A stretch of 64,000 bases of DNA from Neobacillus pocheonensis (lineage in GTDB: Bacteria; Bacillota; Bacilli; Bacillales; Cytobacillaceae). Position numbers and translations under genes: made by a program. How positions within the stretch are numbered: the stretch's first letter is position 1; each line of letters begins with the position of its first letter. The stretch is from positions 2,852,001 to 2,916,000 of the forward strand of contig JAMQCR010000001.1 of assembly GCA_023702235.1 (NCBI GenBank). Direction: 5' to 3'. Positions 11,796 through 27,163 of the stretch are shown in pieces. A model generated the notes under the pieces. That model did not search any database. It saw only the letters and a program-made list of their open reading frames with translations, and was not told the origin of the DNA.

Positions 11796-13470
11796 TTAGT
11801 CTTGCTTGAGCATTGGCATTTTGATGCCCTTATCTTTAGCTGTTTTTATCGCAAGCTCATAGCCAGCATCTGCATGACGAACAACACCCATTCCAGGGTC
11901 AGTAGTTAATACTCGTTGCAGGCGAACTTCCGCATCCTTCGTCCCATCAGCAACAATAACCATACCTGAATGCTGAGAATAACCCATTCCTACACCGCCA
12001 CCGTGGTGTAGAGATATCCAGCTTGCTCCACCAACTGCATTAATCATCGCATTTAAGATTGGCCAGTCAGAAACTGCATCACTGCCGTCTTTCATTGCTT
12101 CGGTTTCACGGTTTGGTGAGGCAACGGATCCGGCATCCAAGTGGTCACGGCCGGATAACGATTGGTGCGGAAACTTCTCCGGAAGCAACCATATCGTTAA
12201 TGACTTTACCAAAGCGGGCTCGGTCTCCGTATCCAAGCCAGCAAATCCGTGCAGGAAGTCCTTGGAAAGCGATTCTTTCCTGAGCCATTTTCACCCATTT
12301 GCAAAGATGCTCATCATCTTTGAATTCACGAAGTAGTGCTTCATCAATTTTGCGGATATCTTCTGGGTCTCCTGATAATGCCGCCCAGCGGAACGGTCCT
12401 TTTCCTTCACAGAATAATGGTCGGATATAGGCTGGGACGAAACCAGGGAAATCAAAGGCATTTTCTACTCCTTCATCCTTGGCTACCTGGCGGATGTTGT
12501 TCCCATAGTCAAAGGTTACAGCGCCTTTTTGCTGCATCGTTAGCATTGCCTTCACATGAATAGCCATACTTTGTTTAGAAAGTTCAACGTATTTGGCTGG
12601 ATTTTCTTTTCTTAATACTGACGCTTCTTCTAAGGAATACCCTACTGGTACATAACCATTTAATGGATCATGTGCTGATGTTTGGTCGGTTAATACATCA
12701 GGATTGAAGCCTTTTTCAATCATAATTGGTAAAAGTTCTGCGGCATTCCCTAACAGTCCAATTGATAATCCTTTACCCTCTTTTTTCGCTTCAAATGCCA
12801 ATTTAAGCGCTTCATCTAAATCGCTGGTCTTTACATCAAGGTATCTCGTTTCAATACGACGGTCGATTCTTGTTTCATCAACATCAATGGCAATACACAC
12901 ACCATCATTCATCGTTACCGATAATGGCTGTGCGCCACCCATTCCGCCAAGTCCTGCAGTTAATGTGATGGTATGTTTTAAAGTTCCGCCAAATTCTTGG
13001 CGGGCAAGCTCTGCAAAAGTTTCATATGTTCCTTGAACAATTCCTTGGCTTCCGATATAAATCCAGCTGCCAGCAGTCATTTGTCCATACATCATAAAGC
13101 CTTTTTTATCAAGCTCATGGAAATGCTCCCAATTTGCCCAAGCAGGAACGAGGTTTGAATTTGCCAGCAATACCCGCGGTGCATCTTTGTGGGATTTCCA
13201 AACCACAACTGGTTTACCAGATTGGATTAACAGGGTCTCATCTTCTTCTAATTCTAAAAGCGTTTTCACAATTGCGTCATAAGATTCCCAGTTTCGAGCT
13301 GCTTTTCCAATGCCACCGTAAACAACTAGATCTTCAGGTCTTTCTGCTACCTCTGCATCAAGATTATTCATCAACATCCGAAGTGCTGCCTCTTGTATCC
13401 AGCCCTTTGCATGTAATTCTGTGCCCTTATAATTTTCAATCACTCGTGGTTTTGAAGTCTTCGTTTCCAT
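11796..13470 (-). CDS. hutU: Urocanate hydratase (frame broken at about 12149-12155)
   Basis: Urocanase converts urocanate to imidazolonepropionate using tightly bound NAD+. The first 440 residues run [16 protein letters not shown] to VSAPIVI, including the NAD loop region [15 protein letters not shown]. The rest ([20 protein letters not shown] ... PMLKQD) is in another frame. The family reads IVIGRDHLD across the joint, and removing one C beside GGCC (ATCCGGCCG) restores it, giving about 557 residues. The start is the ATG at 13470 behind AAAGGAGTGG; the longer frame begins at a GTG inside that ribosome site. hutH, normally upstream, is absent. Confidence 0.92.
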
Positions 13471-13572
13471 ATTTTCCACTCCTTTTAACTACTTTGATTA
13501 CTCTATTTGTATTATAGAATTGAAATCTTCTGATAAATACGAACCAAAGCATAGAAAATAGATAATATTTTT

Positions 13573-13591
13573 TGTCACGGACAGTATTATA
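13573..13591 (-). promoter_or_regulatory. Possible hut promoter -10 with a short palindromic operator
   Basis: In the 200 nt before hutU, the minus strand has a -10-like TATAAT (13586-13591) followed at once by the perfect inverted repeat TGTC-CGT-GACA (13573-13583). A second TATAAT is at 13511-13516. No convincing -35 box precedes either, as expected for an activator-dependent promoter. This is inference from pattern only; I see no HutP-type leader or clear cre site. Confidence 0.3.
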
Positions 13592-13664
13592 TAGATTGTC
13601 TTGATTTATATTTATAAAATTTTTATATAAAGGATATTATTTATAGATCCAAATGTTACTTTCA

Positions 13665-13697
13665 TAAAAAAATGACTCAGTTTTCAGTCTGAGTCAT
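13665..13697 (-). terminator. Rho-independent terminator of the AraC-type regulator
   Basis: ATGACTCAG pairs with CTGAGTCAT and is followed on the minus strand by TTTTTTT. The stem includes the stop codon and last codons of the regulator. It isolates that gene from hutU downstream. Confidence 0.85.
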
Positions 13698-15187
13698 CTC
13701 ACCTTTCATCATATCAAGTTTATTCATGCGATATTCTCTTGGAGAAATGCCGATTAACTCCTTAAACATCCGGCTAAAGTAGTTTGAATTATGAAAGCCA
13801 ACTAGAAGCGAAATTTCTTTAATTGGTTTATTGGTTTCGATTAATAACCTTTTAGCCTCCTTCATCCTGATTCTGGCCAAAACTTCAGTAAAGCCTGTAC
13901 CAGTTTTAGAAATAAGAAGATGACTAAAATAAGAGGAATTTCGCTCAACATATTGGGCCACATTCTCCAGTTTAAGATCAGCATTTGAAAAATTTGCTTC
14001 CATAAAGGAAATTCCCCGCTCAATCGGATCCAGCTTGAAATTTCTCGAGTTGATTTCTGCACCATTAAAGGTTTTCTGGATAAACAAGATAAGATTTTGA
14101 ACGGTTCGATATAAGACCTTATCATATAGAATTGAATTGAAAATATAACGGTATTCGTTTTCAAAACTTAGTTGTTCATCGAGGTTATAGGTCTTCATAT
14201 ACCTTCTAATTTGAGCAAGGATACTAGTTAACCTGATTCGGATTAAACCAGGGTCAGGAAAGGGATCCTGAAATTTTAAAAATTCATCGTAAAGCCATAT
14301 CTTTATTTTTTCTAAATCAAAATTTGTCAGCATGTCAATCCATGCTCTTTGTTCAGGAGGGGCTAAGAAGGGATCGATATGCACCCAGTCTAGCGGGGAA
14401 TCAAACTCAACCACCTGCCGGTATCCCTTATAATAAGTAAACTCGAGCATCCTCCTCGTTTGCATGTATTTTTCGTTTAAGGTCAAGGAAGATTTCCCGC
14501 TAAAGATAACAATCGCAAGAGGATCAGAAAATTCCTCCTCCCACTTTCTCATTACTTTTTGGCATTGTTCAGTTATATGAAGACAGGTTTCCTTAAACAA
14601 TAGGACCACCATATCACCTAAAGCGTAAATACCATGCTTGTCCTTAAACGGAAACTCAGATAAAAATGAATAAAGCAAATCAAAGGTTTCAGTACCTTCT
14701 GTTTGAAATGCTGCTAAATGATAGTCTTCAGAAACTGAATGTGCGATAAATAAAGATTCGTATGAAATATCTTTATAAAGGTTGGGATAGTATGACCCAT
14801 TCGAATTATTTTTTTTACCAAATCTTTTAAAAGCTTTTTGATAGGCAGTTTTTACCTTTGTTGATGAAAAAGGTTTAATCATTAAATCTAGGGCCTGCAT
14901 ATCAATGGCAGACGCGCCCTTTCAAAGGTCGCTTCAGCACTTGTTAACAACAGAACAGGGTCATAAATCTGCATCAACTCTCGGAATGTCGACCAATCCT
15001 CTTTGCCGATCATATCCAGTTCCATGAGGACAATATCAGGTGATTCTTTTTCAAACAAAACGATGAACTCTTGATAATTAGCAGCTAATAATATGTTCGT
15101 GACAGGGATAGAAGAAGTTTTTAACAGCCATTTTAAGCCTTCTCGTTCGTTTACATCGCGGTCTGCAATCAGCCATTTACCTTCCAC
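13677..15187 (-). CDS. AraC-family response regulator, YesN-like, with Glu at the phospho-acceptor site (frame broken at about 14907)
   Basis: An N-terminal receiver-like domain (GKWLIADRDVNEREGLKWLL) keeps the acidic pocket, the Ser/Thr (LLLTSAE) and the Lys (DLMIKPFSS). The acceptor Asp is replaced by Glu in PDIVLMELDMIG. A long middle region follows, then a C-terminal pair of AraC helix-turn-helices (RIRMKEAKRLLIETNKPIKE ... NSNYFSRMFKELIGISPREY). The receiver and the rest are in different frames; restoring one G (CTGCC to CTGGCC) gives RARLAIDMQALDLMIKP and about 503 residues. I prefer the GTG at 15187 (AGGTGG 8 nt upstream) over 15199. No sensor kinase is adjacent. Its targets are unknown; hutUIG next door is one possibility. 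Confidence 0.8.
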
Positions 15188-15245
15188 TTTACTGTCCACC
15201 TTCTCTAATAAGCCTTTTTATACAAAATTATTATAACAATAATAT

Positions 15246-15281
15246 GAAAAAAAAGAGTGTCAGTATTGCTCGACACCCTTT
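15246..15281 (-). terminator. Terminator at the end of the pyr operon
   Basis: On the minus strand GGGTGTC pairs with GACACTC (one G-U pair) across a 10-nt loop, followed by TTTTTTTT. It begins 8 nt past the pyrE stop. Confidence 0.85.
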
Positions 15282-15288
15282 AAGAATC

Positions 15289-15914
15289 TTAAATCTTTGA
15301 CCTCCATGTGGACGGATCCTTGCTCCATGAAAGTAAGCTTTCTTGATCATTCTCACTGATATATTCCTTCCTAATTGCCGCCTCTACTAAAGCTGGAAAA
15401 TCAGTAAGCGATTCCGTATTAATCTCCGCTTGTTTAAGCAGTTCTTTTCCCTTTTCAAGTCCATATGTAAAGATAGACACGGCGCCAAGAACTTCACAGC
15501 CCACTTCCCTTAATGCTTCAACAGCTGTAATCACACTGCCACCAGTGGAAATTAAATCTTCAACTACTACTACCTTTTGCCCCAGTTCCACTTTCCCTTC
15601 AATCTGATTTCCTTTGCCGTGCCCTTTTGGCTTTGAACGGACATAGCACATCGGTAAATCCAAAAGCTCACTGACCCAGGCTGCGTGTGGAATTCCAGCA
15701 GTTGCGGTACCGGCAATAACTTCTACATCGGGAAAATGATCTACAATCAGTTTTTGCAAGCCTTGTGCAATCTCTCTTCTCACCGTAGGAAATGATAAAG
15801 TTAAACGATTATCACAGTAGATAGGGGATCGAAGTCCTGATGTCCAAGTAAACGGATCATTTGGCTTTAGTGCTACCGCATTAATTTCTAAAAGTCTTTC
15901 AGCAATTTTCTGTT

Positions 15915-15918
<4 letters not shown>
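15289..15918 (-). CDS. pyrE: Orotate phosphoribosyltransferase
   Basis: PyrE joins orotate to PRPP, giving OMP, the fifth step of UMP synthesis. The PRPP-binding motif [14 protein letters not shown] and the family start [17 protein letters not shown] are present, as is the substrate loop [17 protein letters not shown]. The ATG at 15918 follows AAGGGAG at 7 nt; the upstream extension ([10 protein letters not shown]) overlaps the end of pyrF and is not used. It is 209 residues and the last gene of the operon. Confidence 0.95.
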
Positions 15919-18303
<2,385 letters not shown>

Positions 18304-18307
<4 letters not shown>

Positions 18308-21300
18308 GCAAAAACAGCCTCCTTTTCCTCTACTGCCATTGCTTCTGCTGAGAAGTTCATGGATTCAATTACTTTAAGAATGGCATCTGCGGTATCTAAT
18401 GAGGTTAAGCACGGAACGCCATTTTCTACAGCTTCGCGGCGAATTCTAAACCCATCACGTTCTGGCTGCTTACCTTTTGTCAGCGTGTTGATAATAAACT
18501 GGGCTTCCCCATGATGAATGACATCTAACAGTGTTTGCCCTTCTGAGCCAATTTTCCCAACAATCTGTACAGGGAGTCCAGCAGACTCTAGTACTCGAGC
18601 CGTACCGCTGGTTGCCATTAGACGATAGCCAATAGCAGAAAAACGTTTTGCCAGCTTTAATGCTTCCTGCTTATCTTTATCCGCGACCGTAAACAAGACC
18701 GTACCAAACTTCTGGATGTTCATTCCAGATGCAACTAATCCTTTGTAAAGAGCTTTTTCAAGGGTTACATCCTTCCCCATAACCTCTCCAGTTGATTTCA
18801 TTTCTGGCCCTAATGTAATATCAACATCTTTCAGCTTCGCAAAGGAGAAAACTGGAACTTTCACAAATACACCTGCTTTTTCTGGGACAAGACCAGTTCT
18901 GTAACCTTGTTTAAGGATGGAAGTCCCTAAAATGGCTTTTGTTGCGATTTTTGCCATTGGAATGTTTGTTATTTTGCTCAAAAATGGGACTGTTCGGCTT
19001 GACCTTGGGTTCACTTCAAGCACATATACTTGATCCCCGGATAGTACATATTGAATATTCAATAATCCGATAATATTTAAACCTTTGGCCATTTTTTCTG
19101 TGTATTCAACAAGTGTTTTCTTCACTGCTGCAGATAAGGTTTGTGGTGGATAGACAGCAATCGAATCTCCAGAATGGACACCTGCGCGCTCAATATGCTC
19201 CATAATTCCTGGTATCAACACATTTTCACCATCACAGATCGCGTCTACTTCGATTTCTTTTCCTGTTAAATAACGGTCAATCAAGACTGGATGTTCAGGA
19301 TTAATTTTTACGGCATTTTTCATATAATGAAGCAATTCTTCTTCACGATAAACAATTTCCATCGCCCGGCCGCCAAGAACATAGGAAGGACGAACAAGTA
19401 CCGGATAATCGATTTCTTTCGCAATGACAAGCGCTTCTTCCACCGACTTTGCTGTTTTACCTAACGGTTGGGGAATATTTAATAGTTGCAGCGCTTGTTC
19501 AAATTTATCCCTGTTTTCTGCACGGTCTAAATCCTCTAGGCTTGTTCCAAGGATTTTTACTCCATTTTCAGCAAGCTTCGCTGCCAGATTAATCGCTGTT
19601 TGCCCGCCAAATTGAACAATCACTCCGATTGGATTTTCCAAGTCAATAATGCTCATAACATCTTCAATCGTCAGCGGTTCAAAGTAAAGCTTATCAGAGA
19701 TACTGAAATCAGTAGATACGGTTTCTGGATTGTTGTTAATAATTATTGCTTCATAACCTGCTTCTTTAATGGCTTTGACAGAATGTACCGTTGCATAATC
19801 AAATTCAATTCCTTGACCGATGCGAATTGGCCCTGAACCAAGAACAACCACACTTTTTCTTCCTGTTACAATTGACTCATTTTCTTCTTCGTATGTTCCA
19901 TAGTAATACGGTGTTTCAGATTCGAATTCCGAGGCACATGTATCGACCATTTTATAAACTGGGACCAGACCGCTACTTTTGCGGAGGTTATAGATTTCCG
20001 TTTCCGTTCTATTCCACAACTCGGCGATTTTTTTATCAGTAAATCCCTTTTGCTTCGCTTCTTTAAGGATATCTTTGTTATCGGGATTCTCTGTAAGTTT
20101 TGTTTCAAACTCAATGATCCCTTTCATTTTCTTCAAGTAAAATAAATCTATTTTACTCCATTGATGTATGGTTTCAATTGTTGTACCGCGTTTTAAGCTT
20201 TCCGCGATGTAAAAGAGCCGCTCATCCCCAGCCTTCTTGATACGCTTCTCAATTAATTCGTCATCGATTTCAGCTGCACTATTTAATTCGAAATGATGGA
20301 CATTTGCTTCTAGAGAACGGATCGCTTTTAACAATGATTCTTCAAACGTACGGCCAATCGCCATTATTTCGCCAGTTGCTTTCATTTGCGTCCCAAGCGA
20401 GCGGTTCCCTGATTCAAATTTATCAAACGGCCAGTCTCGGGATTTTCGTAACGATGTAATCAAGTGCTGGTTCAAAGCTCGCATAGGTTTTACCTGTTAC
20501 TGGGTTCATCATCTCATCTAGTGTTAATCCTACAGCGATTTTCGCTGCAAGCTTGGCAATCGGATATCCAGTTGCTTTTGAAGCTAATGCCGATGAACGA
20601 CTGACCCTTGGATTTACCTCAATAATATAATAATGGAAGCTATATGGATCCAAGGCCAGCTGCACGTTGCAGCCTCCTTCAATTCCAAGTGCTCGGATAA
20701 TCTTTAGTGACACATTTCTTAAAAGTTGATATTCTCTGTCACTTAATGTCTGGCTTGGTGCAACAACAATCGAATCACCTGTATGAACGCCAACCGGGTC
20801 GATGTTTTCCATGTTACACACTACGATCGCATTATCATTGGCATCGCGCATGACTTCGTATTCAATCTCTTTGAAGCCTGCGATACTTTTTTCAAGCAAG
20901 CATTGGTGGACTGGACTGTTCTTCAATCCACTTGTAACGATTTCTTCAAGTTCTTCAGGATTATGACATATGCCCCCACCTGTTCCCCCGAGCGTATAGG
21001 CGGGTCGGACGATGACAGGGAACCCTATTTTTTCAACAAAAGCTTTTGCTTCATCTAATTCGTGGATTATTTCACTATCAGGTACTGGCTCATTTAACTC
21101 GTTCATTAAATTGCGGAATAATTCACGATCTTCAGCTTGCTTAATTGCCGAAAGTTTTGTACCGAGGATCTCAACTTCACATTCCTCAAGAACGCCGGAC
21201 TCTGAGAGCTCGACCGCAAGATTAAGACCTGTTTGCCCGCCAAGAGTAGCTAACAGGGCATCAGGACGTTCTTTACGAATGATCCTACTTACAAATTCGA

Positions 21301-21511
21301 CTGTTAATGGTTCAATATAAACCGCGTCGGCAATTTCCGTATCTGTCATAATTGTCGCAGGATTTGAATTTACAAGAATCACTCGGTACCCTTCTTCTTT
21401 CAATGCAATACATGCTTGTGTGCCGGCATAGTCAAATTCTGCAGCCTGGCCAATAACAATTGGCCCTGAACCGAGCACTAAAATGGAGTGGATTTCTGTA
21501 CGTTTAGGCAT
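18304..21511 (-). CDS. carB: Carbamoyl-phosphate synthase large subunit (frame broken at about 20429-20435)
   Basis: CarB (PyrAB) makes carbamoyl phosphate from ammonia, bicarbonate and two ATP. Both ATP-grasp halves are seen, each starting [10 protein letters not shown](V/R)IGQ(A/G)xEFDYA, then the oligomerisation domain and the C-terminal MGS-like regulatory domain ([18 protein letters not shown]). The frame changes after IVTKIPR. The family has KIPRWPFDKFE, and removing one C just before TGGCC restores it, giving about 1,068 residues. The start overlaps the end of carA by 8 nt. It is part of the pyr operon. Confidence 0.94.
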
Positions 21512-22590
21512 GTGCTGTAACCTCCTGTTTATTCGCTTCCATCATCGCAAGAAATTGTTCAAATAAGCCGTTTGCATCTTCGCCAGGTGATGCCTCAGGA
21601 TGGTATTGAACGGTAAAAGCAGGACAATCTAAATGTTTCAGCCCCTCTATCGTTCCATCATTCAAAGCTATATGAGTAATAGCCAATCTTGTTTTTTCAA
21701 TTGAATCTGTCTCTACTGTATATCCATGGTTTTGTGAGGTAATCGCGATTTTTCCTGTAGCAAGATCTTTTACAGGATGATTAGATCCACGATGGCCAAA
21801 CTTCATTTTCACCGTGTTAGCGTCGCAAGCGAGGGCAAACAATTGATGGCCAGGCAAATTCCAAATAACGGTACAATTCCTAATACACCCTTTATCATAT
21901 GGATTGCTTCTGGAACATCTTTCGGGTCACCAGGTCCGTTGGACAGCATAATTCCATCCGGACGCAATTGGAGAATTTCTTCTGCGGACGTATGATAGGG
22001 TACTACAATCACATCACAGCCTCGCAGGTTTAATTCACGTAAAATTCCGTGCTTCATTCCAAAATCAACAAGGACAACTCGTTTCCCACGCCTGGGCTTG
22101 GATATGGATTTTTCGTGGATACTTGTCTAACCTGGTCAATTGGGAGCGATTTTCCCCGTAAGAGACTCAATACCTCATTCGCATCCTTTTCAATACTGCA
22201 AATTGCTCCCTTTAATGTGCCGTATTGACGGATGATCCTCGTTAATTTTCTTGTATCAATCCCAGCAATTCCAGGGATTTTTTTCATTTGGAAATATTCA
22301 TCCAAAGTGAACTCACTTCTCCAGTTGGAGGGAAAATCGCACACCTCTTTTACAATAAACCCTTTAACAGCTGGATTAATGGATTCGAAATCATCACGGT
22401 TAATTCCGTAGTTTCCAATTAAAGGATAGGTAAGGGTAACAATTTGCCCACAATAGGATGGGTCGGAAAGGATTTCCTGATAGCCCGTCATACCTGTGTT
22501 AAATACCACTTCACCAATTGTTTCATTGTCACTGCCAAAGCCTTCGCCGATAAAAATGGTTCCGTCCTCTAAAATTAGCTGTTTTTTCAT
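21504..22590 (-). CDS. carA: Carbamoyl-phosphate synthase small subunit (two frame breaks, about 21848 and 22090)
   Basis: CarA (PyrAA) is the class I glutamine amidotransferase that supplies ammonia to CarB. The N-terminal domain begins [18 protein letters not shown]. The amidotransferase nucleophile region [15 protein letters not shown] and the His-Glu end YHPEASPG are both seen. Three frames must be joined. At 22090 AGGCGTGG should read AGGCCGTGG ([18 protein letters not shown]), and at 21848 CTGGCCATC should read CTGGGCCATC (ICLGHQLF). With both bases restored it has 362 residues, normal for the family. Confidence 0.92.
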
Positions 22591-23832
22591 GCTGTCACAC
22601 ATCCTTTTTCCCAAACTATTTGCCCCTCAGCGATTGTCATTTCCGGCCAGCCCTTACATTTCCAGCCGCCAAATGGTGTGTTTTTCCCTTTTGATAAAAA
22701 TTGCTCTGGTTCGATTGTATGTTCCTCATTAAGGTTTAACAGGACAATGTCTGCTGGTGCACCTATCTCTATTTTTCCATATGGAAGTCCAAAGGCCTCC
22801 GCTGGTTTTTTTGTTAAAAATTCGATTAATTGCGGGAGAGTTATTATATTTTTCATAACAAACTGTGTATATAGCAGTGGGAAAGCTGTCTCTAAGCCAA
22901 CGATTCCAAAAGGCGCGAGTATCATTCCTTCACTTTTCTCTTCAGCTGTATGTGGAGCATGATCGGTTGCGATAAAGTCTATCGTCCCATCCAAAAGTCC
23001 CTCAATTAAGGCAGCCCGGTCAGCAGTGTCTCGCAGCGGTGGGTTCATCTTATAATTTGCGTCAAGCCCTGGGATATCATCTTGAGATAATAGTAAATGA
23101 TGTGGTGTTACTTCCGCCGTTACATTTATACCTGCTCGTTTTGCATCTCTTACCACACGGACAGATTCCTTGGTGCTGATATGACAGACATGATAATGGC
23201 AGCCTGTTGCTTCAGCCAGTAAGACGTCCCTAGCAATTTGGACGGATTCACAAATCGAAGGAATTCCATTTAATCCGTGAATTTTTGAAAATGTTCCTTC
23301 ATGGACACAGCCTTTATTTATCAGTGTGTTATCTTCACAATGGGCAACAATCGCCATATTTGCATCACGAGCTTTTCGCATTGCAGCGAGCATCATCTCA
23401 GCAGACTGAACTCCTACACCATCATCGGTAAATGCGAATGCACCCGCTTCTTTTAGTGCCTCAAAGTCGGTCAATTCCTGACCAAGCTGCCTAGTAGTGA
23501 TTGATGCATACGGTAAAACTCGCACTTTTGCTGTTTCATTAATTCGCTTCCCGAGCCATTCCATTTGTTCTTTTGAATCAGGAACCGGCCGTGTATTAGG
23601 CATGGCTGCCAACGTTGTAAAACCACCCTTAGCGGCAGCGAGCGTACCAGTCGCAATCGTTTCCTTTTTCTCGCCACCTGGCTCACGAAGATGGACATGG
23701 AGATCGATAAACCCAGGCGAAACAATCATCCCTGCTGCATCCACTTTTCGCTCTACTACGGCTTCAATCTTTGGTTCAATTTTAGTAATAATCCCGTCTT
23801 CAATTAAAATATCAGATTGTTTAGTTTCCCCA

Positions 23833-24776
<944 letters not shown>

Positions 24777-24799
24777 CTATTTTCCCCGCCCTTCTTTAT

Positions 24800-24936
24800 T
24801 GACTTAAAAAAACCCCCGACCATTAAATAAGGGTGCAATTCAATTGTACTTTTTAAACCATGGTTCAAAGACTATACATCTACGAACATCCTGATTTTTA
24901 GTACTACACCCTTATAAGCCTCACTGGACCTCATTT
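24800..24936 (-). promoter_or_regulatory. PyrR-dependent attenuator of pyrB
   Basis: The pyrP-pyrB leader has a PyrR binding loop on the transcript, GGTCCAGTGAGGCT (24918-24931 region), one base off the ARUCCNGNGAGGYU consensus at its first position. Downstream, AAGGGTG can pair with CACCCTT (an alternative fold), and CACCCTT...GGGGG followed by TTTTTTT (24806-24812) forms the terminator. With UMP-bound PyrR, readthrough into pyrB should fall. Mechanism is by homology. Confidence 0.8.
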
Positions 24937-24949
24937 AAAAGGTTTCATA

Positions 24950-26259
24950 TTATGCGGTTTTCCGTTTTTCAGTTGTTTCATTTTCTCCAAACATGGTTTC
25001 ATCCGCTCTTTGTCTTCCAGGAAGGATGAGGTTTAATAACACTCCACAAATAGCAGCTAACGCCATTCCTTGGATTTGGAATGATTCTGACACTTTAATA
25101 AATGCACCGCCAATTCCAATAACGAGAATTACTGATGATATAATAAGGTTTCGTTTGTCTCCAAAATCAATTTTACTATCGACCAGCATCCGTAGACCTG
25201 AGGAGGCTATGATTCCAAATAAGAGAATGGATACACCGCCCATAACAGGTGTTGGAATTGAATGTATTAATGCTGTCAACTTGCCAATAAATCCAAAGAT
25301 GATGGCAAAAATTGCTGCACCAGCAATGATATAGACACTGTATATACGAGTGATAGCCAGGACACCAATATTTTCACCATAGGTTGTCTTCGGCGGTCCC
25401 CCAATTAACGAGGAAATAATTGTTGCTGTCCCATCACCTAGAATGGAGCGCTGCAATCCTGGTTCTTCAATATAGTCACGACCTACCACCTTACTTAGTA
25501 CAAGCTGGTGGCCGATATGCTCTGAAATCGTTACAACAGCAACTGGTGCCATTAAGAGTAATATATCCCATGAAAATTTCACTTTATAGCTTAAGAATGG
25601 AAAAATAAAGTCCGGCATTTCAAACCAATGTGCTTTTAATACAGGTTGAAAATCAACAATTCCCACAATTAACGCATATACATATCCAATAATAATTCCA
25701 CCCAATATCGGAATCATGCTTAGCATCCCTTTTAAATATATTGAGAAAACGATTGTTGCTGCCAGCGTTACTAGTGCTACAGAGAAATCAAGCAAGCTAT
25801 ACTTACCGGCAGCATTATTCATTGCCATGCCAACAGCAGTTCCAGATAGTGCTAACCCAATTACGATAATGACTGGTCCTACGACAACAGGTGGGAGTAA
25901 ATTCATAATCCAGCGATGCCCTGACTTCTTTATCACTAGGGCGACAATGACGTAAACCACACCTGCAATAAAGGTCCCGACCATTGCTGCTCCAGGTCCG
26001 CCTGCAGCCTTGGCAGCAATAATGGGAGCTATATAAGCAAATGATGAACCAAGATAGGCGGGAACTTGCATTTTAGTAAGCAATAAAAACGCCAAGGTTC
26101 CAAGTCCACTGGAGATTAAAGCCAGTGCTGGGCTCAGTCCAACCAGATATGGGACAAGAATGGTCGAGCCAAACATCGCGAATAGATGCTGTAAACTTAA
26201 TGTTACCCATTGGCCGGTTTTGGAATATCTTTTACATCTAAGATTGGTTTGTTATTCAT
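24950..26259 (-). CDS. pyrP: Uracil permease (frame broken at about 26212)
   Basis: PyrP is a NCS2 (UraA-like) uracil:proton symporter in the membrane. Most of the protein is open from MFGSTILVPYLVG; it has many hydrophobic helices and the NCS2 signature PKTTYGENIGVLAITRIYS. The true N-terminus (MNNKPILDVKDIPK) is in another frame from an ATG at 26259 behind CAGGAGGAT. Restoring one G (CCGGCCAATGG to CCGGGCCAATGG) reads KPGQWVTLSLQHLFAMFGS and gives 436 residues. It lies between two PyrR attenuators. Confidence 0.93.
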
Positions 26260-26319
26260 TTTTTTATCCTCCTGTTTTTACAAAACCATGTTGTCATATA
26301 CTTAGGATGGTTCATCATT

Positions 26320-26424
26320 CAATAAAAAAACCCCCTAAGTCCAAGATGGCACAAAGAGGGTAGAACTGCCGTAAACTTACAAGGTGACGGCAATTTCCCC
26401 TTTGTCAGCCTCTCGGGACTGCTT
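26320..26424 (-). promoter_or_regulatory. PyrR-dependent attenuator of pyrP
   Basis: The pyrR-pyrP leader has an exact PyrR loop AGTCCCGAGAGGCT (26407-26420 on the minus strand). It is followed by a GCCGT/ACGGC hairpin and by CCCTC...TAGGGGG with TTTTTTT (about 26323-26330), the terminator. This is the second of three attenuators in the operon. Confidence 0.88.
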
Positions 26425-26440
26425 TTAAAAGGGTTGCTAT

Positions 26441-26995
<555 letters not shown>

Positions 26996-27000
26996 TTACA

Positions 27001-27112
27001 ATAAAAAACCTCTCACCAGTTCAGATGAGAGGTAGACGAGTTATTTTTATAGATATGGGCATAGATAGCCAATATCTTTAACCGTTTCCTTCTCAGCCTC
27101 ACGGGACTGATT
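27001..27112 (-). promoter_or_regulatory. PyrR-dependent attenuator of pyrR (operon leader)
   Basis: The operon leader has an exact PyrR loop AGTCCCGTGAGGCT (27096-27109) and ends in a strong terminator, ACCTCTCA...TGAGAGGT followed by TTTTTT (about 27003-27033), just before the pyrR ribosome site (AAAGAGG). It is the first of three attenuators. Confidence 0.9.
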
Positions 27113-27134
27113 TAAAGGCTATTCAACTATTGTT

Positions 27135-27163
27135 ATCTTACGATACTTCTTTTAACCTGTCAA
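27135..27163 (-). promoter_or_regulatory. Sigma-A promoter of the pyr operon
   Basis: A perfect -35 TTGACA (27158-27163) and -10 TAAGAT (27135-27140) are separated by exactly 17 nt on the minus strand. They lie directly upstream of the first PyrR leader. The -35 overlaps the last codons of rluD. Confidence 0.9.

Noticed and set aside
9512..15187. Genomic island or mobile element carrying the hut genes
   Set aside because: No integrase, transposase, tRNA or flanking repeats, and base composition looks like the neighbours. It is better seen as ordinary rearrangement.
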